Shown here: in pieces, positions 1 through 8,409 of the stretch | How positions within the stretch are numbered: position 1 is the stretch's first letter | Layout of the letters: each line of letters opens with the position of its first letter | Origin: an uncultured Fibrobacter sp. | GTDB lineage: Bacteria; Fibrobacterota; Fibrobacteria; Fibrobacterales; Fibrobacteraceae | DNA length: 59,997 nucleotides | Direction: 5' to 3' | NCBI GenBank assembly: GCA_934700345.1 | Contig: CAKUXP010000019.1 | Span: forward strand, 1 to 59,997 | Position numbers and translations under genes: made by a program | The notes under the pieces: generated by a model | Database searches by the model: none | What the model was told of the DNA's origin: nothing | Seen by the model: only the letters and a program-made list of their open reading frames with translations

Positions 1-36
1 GTTTGTCGGGGACGCAACGCCAGAAGGCTAAACCGG

Positions 37-60
37 ACCACCGGCCTAGCCGGTGGTTTT
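37..60 (+). terminator. Perfect hairpin followed by T-rich run at the window edge
   Basis: A nine-base perfect stem (ACCACCGGC, loop CTA, GCCGGTGGT) is followed by TTTT interrupted by a G. It may end a gene lying before the window, or be the end of a small mobile element. The 36 bases before it hold no gene I can recognise. Confidence 0.5.
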
Positions 61-69
61 GAAGAATCA

Positions 70-100
70 CAAAAAAAGACCTCCGCTTTCGCAGAGGCCA
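70..100 (-). terminator. Rho-independent terminator of the small secreted protein gene
   Basis: On the minus strand a seven-pair stem (CCTCTGC / GCGGAGG, GAAA loop) is followed by a run of T residues, 25-55 bases after the stop of the gene at 126-566. Confidence 0.75.
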
Positions 101-125
101 AAGGAGAAAATTAAGAACGAAAGAT

Positions 126-566
126 TTAGTTTTCGTTGTTCTGCATTTCCATCGTTTCGCGGTCCATCGTGTGCTGCAGGTATTCCTTGAAGTCGCGGTC
201 GATGTTCACCCCGTCAAACTCAGCGGCATCGGCATCGAGAACGAAGACCGCGCTCGGGTTGTCGAGCCAGCCGACAACGTCAACGCCTTCGAGAGTCATG
301 GACTTGTCGCCCGCAGCTTTCGCCACATATTCGACAGCGCTCTTGCCGACCCAACCCTGCCCGCAGGCTCCCTTGACCAAGACGGCATCGCCTTCGTCTT
401 TCACAATGCGGAGTTCTTCGTTAAAGCCGACCGTGCAGACGACATCCGTACCGCCTTTCGTTTTTGTCAAATCGATATCGCCCTGCTTGGACTTCACGTT
501 TTTCGGAGCAGCCGTCGCAACGACAACCATCAGCGCAAGAAGGCAAAACAAAATTTTTTTAGTCAT
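126..566 (-). CDS. Small secreted protein, SH3-like
   Basis: 146 aa with a clear signal peptide (MTKK, then a hydrophobic stretch ending in ATAA near residue 19), so it is exported. The mature part has the alternating beta pattern of a bacterial SH3-like domain: a GGTDVVCTVGF strand, a DGDAVLVKG strand, then GQGWVGKSAVEYV around residues 68-80. GWVGKSxV is typical of SH3_3-like modules in envelope proteins. The two Cys residues (about 44 and 68) could form a disulphide. The C-terminal third is acidic and unassigned. The start is supported by GAGGATG 5-8 bases upstream. It is divergent from mltG across about 100 bp. A wall-associated role is inference only. Confidence 0.75.
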   Translation of the reverse strand: MTKKILFCLLALMVVVATAAPKNVKSKQGDIDLTKTKGGTDVVCTVGFNEELRIVKDEGDAVLVKGACGQGWVGKSAVEYVAKAAGDKSMTLEGVDVVGWLDNPSAVFVLDADAAEFDGVNIDRDFKEYLQHTMDRETMEMQNNEN

Positions 567-670
567 TTCACATCCTCGAATAGGGAAGAAATCTTTTTAC
601 AGTCTATCCCAAATATATCCTTTATTTTGCCCGAACGACAAGATTTTTTTCTTTTTATATTCGCTTTTAT

Positions 671-1672
671 ATGAAAAAAATTGTTTTCACGCTCTTTCTC
701 CTGGTTTTTCTCGCCCTAGGCCTTCTCTATTTCGCAAGGGAGAAGATTTTCTCCCCCTCAGACAACAGCCCGGCAACATTCCAAGTTGAAAGCGGAGCCT
801 CCGCCGCAAAAATCGGAAAAGCGCTCGAAGCCCGCGGACTCGTTTCGAACGGAAAGCTCTTTTCGTGGTGGTGCCGTTACAAGAAAGCCTCGCTCAAGGC
901 GGGATGGTACGATGTTCCAGAAAAGACCAGCATTGCCGGTATCGTCGAGATTCTCTCTGCGGGAAAGACCGCCGTCCGCAAGGTGACGATTCCCGAAGGA
1001 CGCGCTTCCTGGGAAATGCCAGCCTATTTCCGCAAGGCTCTTCCCGAATTCGACTCGACCAAATGGGAATCGATCGTCCACGACCCGGCTTTTGCGCGGG
1101 AACTCGGCATCGAAGCGGAAAGCCTCGAAGGCTACCTGCTCCCGGACACTTACCCGATTGGAATCGGGGCGACGGAAAAGGATGTCGCAAGGCAAATGGT
1201 CCGCGCGAATAAAAAGCTCCGCGACGAAATGGAAGCGAAAGGGAGCCCGCTCTGGAAAGAACTCGGTGGTTGGCATAAGGTGCTTACGCTAGCAAGCGTC
1301 GTCGAAGAGGAAACCGGCAAGACAGACGAACGACAGCTCATCGCAGGAGTCTTCATCAACCGGCTGCGGCAAGGGATTCCCCTCGGAGCGGACCCCACGG
1401 TCCGATTCGTTTTCCGGAACCTGACAGGCCCTATCTACAAAAGCCAGCTCCAGAGCGAAAGCCCCTACAATACGCGGCGTTTTCCGGGACTGATGCCCGG
1501 GCCGATTTCCAATCCGGGACGCAAGGCCGTCGAAGCGGTCCTCTATCCGCAAAAGACCGACGCGCTTTACTTTGTCGCAAAGGACGACGGTTCGGGGACG
1601 CATTTTTTCGCAAAGAGCCTCTCGGAACACAACCGCTACAAATCGCAAGCGGCCAAGAACCGAGGTGAATGA
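671..1672 (+). CDS. mltG: Endolytic peptidoglycan transglycosylase MltG
   Basis: 333 aa, the usual length for the YceG/MltG family. An N-terminal membrane anchor (residues about 4-22) places the enzyme on the periplasmic face. A LysM-like part follows (about 35-95), then the catalytic domain with the family signature SVVEEETGKTDER (Glu212 aligns with the catalytic Glu), FINRLRQGIPLGADPTV and SPYNTRR. MltG cuts nascent glycan strands and so sets their length. The C-terminal FxxSLSEHNRY tail is also typical. The gene stops at the base before the convergent patatin gene begins, with no gap. No strong ribosome site precedes the ATG, but the upstream sequence is A/T rich. Confidence 0.95.
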   Translation: MKKIVFTLFLLVFLALGLLYFAREKIFSPSDNSPATFQVESGASAAKIGKALEARGLVSNGKLFSWWCRYKKASLKAGWYDVPEKTSIAGIVEILSAGKTAVRKVTIPEGRASWEMPAYFRKALPEFDSTKWESIVHDPAFARELGIEAESLEGYLLPDTYPIGIGATEKDVARQMVRANKKLRDEMEAKGSPLWKELGGWHKVLTLASVVEEETGKTDERQLIAGVFINRLRQGIPLGADPTVRFVFRNLTGPIYKSQLQSESPYNTRRFPGLMPGPISNPGRKAVEAVLYPQKTDALYFVAKDDGSGTHFFAKSLSEHNRYKSQAAKNRGE

Positions 1673-3838
1673 CTACCAGTTCGCTCCGACCTGGAAAAAG
1701 AGATCGGAATCGCTTATGTTTTTCAGTTTTGGAAAATCGCCCAGGGAAACGATTCGATGCAAACCTAGGCGAATGTCGAGTGTCCGGTAGGCAAAGCGCA
1801 CCATCGGTTCGAAGAGCAAGCGGTTCGCCTCCAAATCGACAAAAGGATTTTCCTCGAAATCGCGCATATAGGATGCAAAGACCCATGCCCCGAAAAAGCG
1901 CCCGTGCGCGCCAAGACTTACGCGGGCAGCCGCATAGTGGTGGGTCGCCGTTTCCAAAAAATTAAAGGAAGCGCTCCAGGGGGAAAGCTCAGGATGCATC
2001 CGATACCAGAGATCGACAGCCCGAACCGTTCCGTCGCTCCACGTAGCAAGCGGATCGGGATAGACGTATCCCTCGCCCGATTCCCGGCGAATGTGAATTC
2101 CAGCCAAAGCTCCGACTCCCAGGGCAAAAAAGCGGGTCGGGACGAAGAATTTCTGGGCATCCAGCGTTGAAGCGAGGTAAAGCGGAGCATCGCCCGTTCC
2201 ATCCGTCAGGTTCACCGAACGAAATCCCAGACTGCCAGAAATCCGGTAGCCCCGGTCCCCGAACCACTCTTCAAATCCGCCGCGACTACGTACAAACGAA
2301 ATTTTAGGATGCAGGGTGTTGACAAAGAACGTTTCCGCTTCGTGAAAAGTTTTGAGTTCAGATTTTCCGAGAAGAACGTCCAGCGAAAAATCCGCCAGGG
2401 AATCCTTCCAGGCGAAACGCAATTCCGCATCGTTTTCCCGAACATCCCGAATGCGCAAACCTTTCGAAGCTTCCGAAAAATAGCCGAGAAGCGGACGGCG
2501 TCTAGAAATATTCCCCCTAGCGGAAAACTCTCCGCGATAGCCGAAAAAGCCGCGCATCAGAAATCCGGGGCGGACAGCGTACGAATACTCCCCGACATAG
2601 CCGTCAACGGAAAGAGCGTATTCAAACTGGTTTACAAAACGAAAATCCAACCCCGCATACGCCAAGGGTCCCGTCAAATTGGAACCGAAACCGCCGACAC
2701 GAAATTCGAGAATCGAGGTCGCCGAAGCGGAAACTTTCGCAACCCCTGCGGAATCCATCCGGATAAATACGGAATCGTAGAACGGCGAAACGGAGATGCG
2801 TTTCAAGAAATTGCTCGGAGCGTCGATTCCCGTATCGGAAGAATTCCAGCGGGACGAAATGTCGGAATAGTAGAGCGAAGAAATCCGTTCAAAGGAAGGC
2901 TCGATCTGAAACCGCGGAAGAATGGAATCCAGAGGCGCAGGCGGTTTATAGGTTCGCGAAGCAAGCGGAGAAAGTTCACCCAGTTTTTTTTCCAAATCCG
3001 AATATCCCGCCTGCATCCATCCAAGCGGAGAGTTCTCTGTAAACGAATGGGGACGGACTACAACCATTTTCCGTCCCGGGTTTTCCTGTGTGCGGATAAA
3101 TTCCAAGCCTTTCTGGAATCCGGCTACAGCAAGCGGATCTTCCTCGAAGCCGTCGTCTCGAATCGGATAGGCCATAACATCGATCGAGATGCCGGAGAAA
3201 TCATCCGGGAAAAGGAAAGGGCATTTTTCGCCCGAAGACTCCGAAAACGGGAGCGATTCCATCACCGTCGAAACCTTCAAGCGACCCGTTTTGCAAGCAA
3301 GGGCGGTAAAAGGGACAATCGTGGAATCCGTCCGGGTCAACGCCTCTTGCAATCGGAGAAGAAAAAGCGACTTGTCCAAAAAAGCATAATCCGGTTCTAG
3401 GGACTTAGGATGCAGGCGGGCATACCCCGACGAATCCCCGGAAACGGCAAGGCGAAGGGCAAGCGCAGGCGCCCCCGTAAAGGCGACAGGCAAATCAAGC
3501 CATCGCCGTTCTGGCGTTTGCGGCAAGACCTGCGAGACAAAAAGCGAATCGGTCACAATCCGCTGGATTTCGTCTAGTTCAAAGCCCGAAGCCCAGAGCG
3601 ACCCGATAAAAGCGCCCCACGAAGTCCCGACAACGGAATCCACCGGAACGCGGTAATCCCGCACAGCATACAGAACACCGAGCGAATACCACGGCGAACG
3701 GCGACCGCCTCCTAAATAAAGAACCGCTTTTTCAAAATCCGGTTGCGACGTCCGGGTAAACGACTGCGAACCGCCTTCCGCAAAGGAAAGCGACAGGAAC
3801 ACGAAAAGAAAAATCCATACATTCCTGAAAAAACGCAT
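1673..3838 (-). CDS. Patatin-like phospholipase with C-terminal outer-membrane barrel
   Basis: 721 aa. Signal peptide (residues 1-20), then a patatin domain with the glycine-rich oxyanion loop GGGRRSPWYSLG (about 43-54) and the nucleophile elbow GTSWG (Ser73). The dyad Asp is probably in RDDGFEEDPLAVA, a variant of the usual DGG/DGA. From about residue 320 the sequence becomes alternating beta strands rich in aromatic residues and ends in GANW, as in patatin proteins carrying an Omp85/BamA-like barrel. Such proteins resemble RssA/PlpD surface esterases. Substrate unknown. Convergent with mltG; last gene before the PilT-like pair, 21 bp downstream of it on the same strand. Confidence 0.85.
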   Translation of the reverse strand: MRFFRNVWIFLFVFLSLSFAEGGSQSFTRTSQPDFEKAVLYLGGGRRSPWYSLGVLYAVRDYRVPVDSVVGTSWGAFIGSLWASGFELDEIQRIVTDSLFVSQVLPQTPERRWLDLPVAFTGAPALALRLAVSGDSSGYARLHPKSLEPDYAFLDKSLFLLRLQEALTRTDSTIVPFTALACKTGRLKVSTVMESLPFSESSGEKCPFLFPDDFSGISIDVMAYPIRDDGFEEDPLAVAGFQKGLEFIRTQENPGRKMVVVRPHSFTENSPLGWMQAGYSDLEKKLGELSPLASRTYKPPAPLDSILPRFQIEPSFERISSLYYSDISSRWNSSDTGIDAPSNFLKRISVSPFYDSVFIRMDSAGVAKVSASATSILEFRVGGFGSNLTGPLAYAGLDFRFVNQFEYALSVDGYVGEYSYAVRPGFLMRGFFGYRGEFSARGNISRRRPLLGYFSEASKGLRIRDVRENDAELRFAWKDSLADFSLDVLLGKSELKTFHEAETFFVNTLHPKISFVRSRGGFEEWFGDRGYRISGSLGFRSVNLTDGTGDAPLYLASTLDAQKFFVPTRFFALGVGALAGIHIRRESGEGYVYPDPLATWSDGTVRAVDLWYRMHPELSPWSASFNFLETATHHYAAARVSLGAHGRFFGAWVFASYMRDFEENPFVDLEANRLLFEPMVRFAYRTLDIRLGLHRIVSLGDFPKLKNISDSDLFFQVGANW

Positions 3839-3859
3839 CGCTATCCCGAATCGAACCCA

Positions 3860-4744
3860 TCACGATTCAAAAATCTTTTCCGATTTACCCGAAGCGATTA
3901 ACGGGGCGACATTCGAATCGACACCGAATACGTCCCATGCCGAAACCAGGGATTTTCCGTCACCGGAAGGAACAAGCCTTTGCGCCACAATCGCCCGGAG
4001 ATTCGCAGCAAGAATCGCCCGGAGGAACATTCTGTTTTCGGACGTGTCCGCGGAAGCCAGGCAATTCAAGACATCACGCACCGAGCCTGCGGTAAAAGTC
4101 GCAACGACCAACGCCCCGGAAGATGCCGCCCGAAGCGCAGAAAGCAAGGATTCGCAATCCAAATCCCCGAGCCAGAACAGATCCGTTCCCGAGCGGACGC
4201 CTTGCAGGATTTCGCTTTCCAGGGAAACCCTAGAGCGTCTTCGCTGGACAAGGCAGTCCCCTGTCCGAAGCCGATATTCGGGAAGCGAATCCAGAAAGCT
4301 TACCCGGAGCGTCCGCCGATAACAAAGTTCCGAAACAAAGGCGGATGCGGTAGTCGTCTTCCCCGAAAGCATCGGACCGGCAAACAGGATAAGTCCGGAA
4401 TCCGCTCCAAGCAAGCTTACCGCCGAATCGGGAATCGACAGAGCGGAGAGTTCCGGAGCGTCCATTCCGATAGGCCGCAAAACAGCCGTCTTGCCAAACG
4501 CTTCCCGAAAATAACGCACACGCCATTCCGTTTTCGCCCAAGGTCCCCCGCGAAACGCGCCGTTCTCACCATCTAGGGGACCTAAAAAGCTTTCCAGTTC
4601 GCCAAAAGCGATCTTTTCCGCATTCGGAATACACCGAACACGTCCCGCAAGGCGAACGGCAGGCGAAAAGCCCTCCGCCAAGATCAAGTCCACCGCTCCG
4701 ACCTGCAAAGCGTATTCCAAAATGCTGTCCAAAGAATTTGCCAT
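3860..4744 (-). CDS. PilT-like ATPase, shorter paralogue
   Basis: 294 aa from the ATG at 4744, chosen because AGGAAA lies six bases upstream; longer in-frame starts run into the preceding gene. The fold follows PilT/GspE: an Asp-box-like VDLILAEGFSPAVRLAGRV near residues 18-36, Walker A GPMLSGKTT (123-131), a Walker B-like LFWLGDLDC and the region SGALVVATFTAGSV. In PilT the last motif is the His box (ATLHT); here His is replaced by Phe. Members of this family power pilus retraction or gliding. The gene follows the longer paralogue by 10 bp, so they are probably made together. Much shorter than PilT (about 340-370 aa). Confidence 0.75.
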   Translation of the reverse strand: MANSLDSILEYALQVGAVDLILAEGFSPAVRLAGRVRCIPNAEKIAFGELESFLGPLDGENGAFRGGPWAKTEWRVRYFREAFGKTAVLRPIGMDAPELSALSIPDSAVSLLGADSGLILFAGPMLSGKTTTASAFVSELCYRRTLRVSFLDSLPEYRLRTGDCLVQRRRSRVSLESEILQGVRSGTDLFWLGDLDCESLLSALRAASSGALVVATFTAGSVRDVLNCLASADTSENRMFLRAILAANLRAIVAQRLVPSGDGKSLVSAWDVFGVDSNVAPLIASGKSEKIFES

Positions 4745-4754
4745 ATTGAATTTC

Positions 4755-6356
4755 CTATTTACCCGGTCGGTAGGCGGCAAAGCGACGACGGTTCAGGGAA
4801 CACCGCCAAGCGTCTTCTCCGCGGATAAATCCCGCATCCACCAAGTTCTGCAGGGAATCGTCAAGGGAAAGTCCCTGGTCCCGGGACATCGCAATCGCCT
4901 GGGGTAAGCGCGCAAGATCCCTGCGACGGATAAGATCCGCCACCGAAGCGGTTACATTCAAGGCTTCCACCGCAAGGACCCAACCCTGCCCCTCGATGAC
5001 AGGAAGCAGATGCTGCACCAAGACCCCCTTCAGTCCGCCCGATAAGGCATAAGCCAGCTCCTCTTCCCTGTCTCCGGCTTCGGAAAGCAGGCGGGAAAGC
5101 AGCCCATAGATATCGCTCCCCGTCGTCACGGCAAAGACCAATACCCCCGAAGAAGCGGCGCGCAGTAACGACCAAAGCTCATCGAGAGATTCCAAATGAT
5201 CGAACAGGACGACATTTGCCCCGGTGCGGACAGCATCCCGAACCGCTTCGTCCCCGGAGCGTACATGCAACCCTACTTCCTTTTGTAGGATTAGCCCGCG
5301 TTCGCTATGAAGCACCCGTTCTATCGGCTTTTCGACCGTTTCCAGAAGGACTTCCCGGCTGTCTGAAATCGCCTTGCCAAAGGCGCAAAGCGTCGTCGAG
5401 CGACCGCTTTCCGCAGTTCCCGCTATAAGCACAAGCCCGCTAGAAAGCTTGAGAAAATCCGTACAGAATGCCGGCAGATACAGCTTGTCTAAAGAAATCG
5501 GCAAAGCAGAAACCAGGCGAACCGAAAGCGCGGGAACCGTTTCGTTCCACGTCACCGTCAAGCGGTTCCGTCCAGCGCCAGAAAGGGCAAAGGACTTGCT
5601 AAAATCCACCCCTACCGCCGGTTCGTAGCCATCCGCAAAACCGCTTTTCGCCTCGGAAAGAAAACCGGAAAGCCGAGATGCCTCGCAAGGAAAGTCGCCA
5701 GCATAGACAATCTTTCCAAAAACGCGGAACGCTACCCGGGAATTTTCGGAAAGATAGACGTCAGTCGCCTCGTGCTTGCGGGCAAAGGCGAGAATCTGCG
5801 CCAGCGAATTTTCCGCCGAAAGGCGTTCCGGAATTTCGAGCGATCCTTCCCCGCTTTCGATTTCAAAGCGATCCGGCAAGGCCTTTTCCGTTTCGGAACG
5901 TCCGTCCGTCTCTTCCTCTCTGAGAACGGCAACCGGTGCGATGCTCGTCTGTTCGAGTCCCGACACCTTTTCTATCTGGACGCTTGTCGCGTTCGCCTGT
6001 CCATAAGGATTGTTGCCCTCCAGGGCTATAGGAGTTTCGGCAGCTCCGGTCTGCGGTGCGGATTCGGGAAGAGGCGCTATGCTCGGAACGGGCGTCGGAG
6101 ATTTCGGCACCGGGCGCTCAAACGAAGAACCGGAAGGGGCCTTGGACTTTTCCTCCGCATTCAACTTGATTTCCAGGTCCCGGACGTAGGCATCCACCGC
6201 ATCGAATGTAGTCCGGTCGAGAACGCCGTTTTCAAGCAAAAGCGTTCCTAGGTCATGCGTATCGTCAATTTTGTCCCAGAATTCCTGAATCTGCGCTTTC
6301 GTGACCAGATTGTTCGAAAAAAGAACTTTCGCCATGATCTGATTTCTAGTCATCAT
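4755..6356 (-). CDS. PilT/GspE-like protein with N-terminal domain and altered Walker A
   Basis: 533 aa. Residues 1-70 form a small helical domain (MAKVLFSNNLVTKAQIQEF... LGTLLLENGVLD) like the N-terminal domain of GspE/PilB. A low-complexity Pro/Ser linker follows (about 75-170), then a PilT-like core from about 185: an Asp-box-like ATDVYLSENSRVAFRVFGKI and a Walker A-like GTAESGRSTT where Arg319 replaces the invariant Lys. The His-box region (GVLVFAVTTGSD) lacks His. ATP hydrolysis is therefore doubtful; it may be a structural or regulatory partner of the next gene, which has a normal Walker A. It overlaps the ABC permease stop by ATGA. Confidence 0.75.
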   Translation of the reverse strand: MMTRNQIMAKVLFSNNLVTKAQIQEFWDKIDDTHDLGTLLLENGVLDRTTFDAVDAYVRDLEIKLNAEEKSKAPSGSSFERPVPKSPTPVPSIAPLPESAPQTGAAETPIALEGNNPYGQANATSVQIEKVSGLEQTSIAPVAVLREEETDGRSETEKALPDRFEIESGEGSLEIPERLSAENSLAQILAFARKHEATDVYLSENSRVAFRVFGKIVYAGDFPCEASRLSGFLSEAKSGFADGYEPAVGVDFSKSFALSGAGRNRLTVTWNETVPALSVRLVSALPISLDKLYLPAFCTDFLKLSSGLVLIAGTAESGRSTTLCAFGKAISDSREVLLETVEKPIERVLHSERGLILQKEVGLHVRSGDEAVRDAVRTGANVVLFDHLESLDELWSLLRAASSGVLVFAVTTGSDIYGLLSRLLSEAGDREEELAYALSGGLKGVLVQHLLPVIEGQGWVLAVEALNVTASVADLIRRRDLARLPQAIAMSRDQGLSLDDSLQNLVDAGFIRGEDAWRCSLNRRRFAAYRPGK

Positions 6357-7156
6357 ACAAAATCCCTGTGGCTAAACCACCAGCTAGAAACGGCGAGGAA
6401 AACCCCGATATAGCCAATTGCGTACAAACTGTTCCACAGGATGTAATGCGAGGGAAGAGCGATTCCATGTACGACATAGGCAGAAATGTCAAAGCGGTAC
6501 AGGCCGGGGAAAACGGCGTGGACGATTTCCGCAGCCTTTTCCATCACAACGCTTTCCGTTCCCTTGACTTCTCCCATCCGACGGACAAAGCGCACCTGTT
6601 CCATCAATTCGTTCGAAAGCCTCCCGGCGATATAGACGCCTATCGTAAAGAGAGCCGAAAGGACTGGCGTCGAAAATGTCGAAAACAGGAGCGCTACTGC
6701 GACAACCAGCGCCATCTCCCAGAAAATCAGGAAGACCGCCCAGAGGAGCGAGAGCGTCGGATTTGAATCTGTCCATGCAAGAATCGCGTAATAGACAGAC
6801 GTGAGAAGAACGAGATGGACAGCGACAACCGCAAGCAGCCCCAGGTACTTTCCGACAATGAAAGCCGTGCGACTGATAGGCTTCGAAAGGAGTGTTAGGA
6901 CAGTCCGCCCCTGGATTTCCTTTTGCACAAGGCCGATTCCGACAAAAACCGAAATCAGGAGACCCGAAAGGGACATAATGCTAAGCGTCGTCGATTTGAT
7001 CACGTAGGCGCGGTCAAACACGGACCATTCCCCGAGCAGGATGCTGAAGAAAGCAAGAGCTATCGCCAAGAAAACGATGTTGTAGAGAATCTTGTTTCGC
7101 ACCGATTCGCGGAAGGTATTCAGCGCGATGACTCCTATGTTCTTAATGTTCTGCAC
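6353..7156 (-). CDS. ABC-2 family transporter permease
   Basis: 267 aa, six hydrophobic segments, of the NosY/ABC-2 permease type: an N-terminal NTFRESVRNKILYN amphipathic start, the first membrane helix at about 25-45, and the conserved cytoplasmic loop KEIQGRTVLTLLSKPISRTAFIVGKYLG (about 80-107), which contacts the ATPase. It overlaps the ATPase gene by 14 bp, so the two make one exporter. The substrate cannot be told from sequence. The downstream PilT-like gene is joined by an ATGA overlap, suggesting cotranscription, though a shared function is not implied. Confidence 0.88.
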   Translation of the reverse strand: MQNIKNIGVIALNTFRESVRNKILYNIVFLAIALAFFSILLGEWSVFDRAYVIKSTTLSIMSLSGLLISVFVGIGLVQKEIQGRTVLTLLSKPISRTAFIVGKYLGLLAVVAVHLVLLTSVYYAILAWTDSNPTLSLLWAVFLIFWEMALVVAVALLFSTFSTPVLSALFTIGVYIAGRLSNELMEQVRFVRRMGEVKGTESVVMEKAAEIVHAVFPGLYRFDISAYVVHGIALPSHYILWNSLYAIGYIGVFLAVSSWWFSHRDFV

Positions 7157-8057
7157 GAGCGATTTCCTCCGTCAAGACATCTTCAAGGCTCGGACGCTGG
7201 TGTTCGACGCGTTCTACGGGAAGCCCCGAGCGCAGGCAAAAATCCAGGAACCTGTCGCGCGCAAGCGAATCCCTGCAGACCCATTCCCGCGGTGTCGTTC
7301 CCTGGGACTTGACTCCTTCGGGAACATCCGATTCGGGAATGTCCGTCGCAACATGGACATGGTACTCCGCAGAAGCGTTCGACGTAAAGTCATCGACCGT
7401 TCCCTCGCGGACGATCCTCCCGCCGACAATCATCGCGACACGGTGGCTGATCGTTTCGACATCCGAAAGCAGGTGACTCGAATAAAAGACAGTAACGCCT
7501 TCCCGGTTGAGCGAAAGAATTGCTTCACGGACATCTCTTCTGCCCACGGGATCAAGCCCGCTCATCGGTTCATCCAAAATCAAAAGATCCGGTTTCGAAA
7601 GAATCGCCTGGGCGATGCCGACGCGCTGCATCATTCCCTTCGAATAAGTGCGAAGCCGCCGGTTGATCCAATCCTTGTCCGCGTTCAGAAGGGAAAGCGC
7701 CCAATCCACACGCTCTTCCAGAAGGCTTCCGGAAAGTCCGCAAAGTCTGCCGTAAAAGCGCATCAATTCGCGCCCAGTCAAATAATCGTAAAAGTAAGGC
7801 TGTTCCGGTGAATATCCCAGATGGCGGCGGCTTTCCACATCCGAAGGATCCCGCCCGCCGACCAGGATCTTTCCCGAATCCTTGCGGAGAAGTCCGGTCA
7901 AAAGCTTAATCGTCGTCGATTTTCCCGCACCGTTCGGGCCGATAAAGCCGTAGATGACGCCTTTCGGAACATGGAACGACACACCGGAAAGCGCCTTTTT
8001 CGGTCGCAGGAGAAAACCCGACCGGTACGTTTTCTGGAGATCTTCGACCTGGATCAT
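7143..8057 (-). CDS. ABC transporter ATP-binding protein
   Basis: 304 aa from the ATG at 8057. Upstream codons in this frame do not resemble protein and belong to the overlapping small gene; GAGGAC lies just before this ATG. Walker A GPNGAGKST (residues 40-48), signature YSKGMMQRVGIAQA, Walker B LLILDEPMSGLDP and the switch His in YSSHLL are all intact, so it should hydrolyse ATP. The C-terminal 70 residues form the accessory domain common in CcmA/NatA-type exporters. Partner of the ABC-2 permease that follows, and joined by ATGA to the 78-aa membrane protein upstream. Confidence 0.93.
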   Translation of the reverse strand: MIQVEDLQKTYRSGFLLRPKKALSGVSFHVPKGVIYGFIGPNGAGKSTTIKLLTGLLRKDSGKILVGGRDPSDVESRRHLGYSPEQPYFYDYLTGRELMRFYGRLCGLSGSLLEERVDWALSLLNADKDWINRRLRTYSKGMMQRVGIAQAILSKPDLLILDEPMSGLDPVGRRDVREAILSLNREGVTVFYSSHLLSDVETISHRVAMIVGGRIVREGTVDDFTSNASAEYHVHVATDIPESDVPEGVKSQGTTPREWVCRDSLARDRFLDFCLRSGLPVERVEHQRPSLEDVLTEEIARAEH

Positions 8058-8290
8058 TTTTCGTCCTCTTCGCCCTTCGCAATCTTTTTCAGCGTCTTGC
8101 GGTTGAAAACATAATAGAGTACGGCTCCAATCAAATAGACGAGCAGGCCCGCATAGAAGAAATAGTTGAGGGAGGAAACGGGAAATCCCGGAAAAATCCG
8201 GTTGAGCAGCGGATGCCCAAAAAAGTACATCAAAACGAGAAGGACGCCCAGAATCCGAAGCGCATACGTCATTCCAACTTTCTTGTCCAT
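8054..8290 (-). CDS. Small two-helix membrane protein of the ABC operon
   Basis: 78 aa with two membrane helices (about 8-25 and 42-62) and a charged tail (KTLKKIAKGEEDEK). No family recognised. GGAG sits seven bases before the ATG, and the stop overlaps the ATPase start (ATGA). This coupling argues for a real gene working with the exporter, perhaps as an accessory subunit (inference). Confidence 0.72.
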   Translation of the reverse strand: MDKKVGMTYALRILGVLLVLMYFFGHPLLNRIFPGFPVSSLNYFFYAGLLVYLIGAVLYYVFNRKTLKKIAKGEEDEK

Positions 8291-8360
8291 AAAAATTCTC
8301 CAATAAGAAACCTTTCGGAGAAAAAATACACATAAAAAAAGACAAGCGTTAGGACACTTG

Positions 8361-8383
8361 AAAAATTCGCCCGAAATTGGCGA
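8361..8383 (-). terminator. Hairpin terminator after the PcrB-like gene
   Basis: On the minus strand TCGCC, loop AATTTCG, GGCGA, then ATTTTT, about 30 bases after the stop of the gene at 8410-9168. It separates that gene from the ABC operon. The rest of 8291-8409 should hold the ABC operon promoter; I see no clear match to consensus. Confidence 0.55.
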
Positions 8384-8409
8384 GTGTTCAAAGCTCTAAG
8401 CTCTCCTAA

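Noticed and set aside
1..60. End of an IS200/IS605-type element
   Set aside because: The perfect hairpin would fit, but there is no transposase or second end in view, so it is listed only as a terminator-like hairpin.
2309..3400. Open frame of 363 codons on the plus strand
   Set aside because: Lies antisense to the patatin gene, is rich in Arg and Ser without any family motif, and arises from codon bias of the real gene.
7143..8345. ABC ATPase starting at 8345
   Set aside because: The extra 96 residues overlap the 78-aa membrane gene in another frame and do not resemble ABC proteins; the ATG at 8057 begins the conserved domain.
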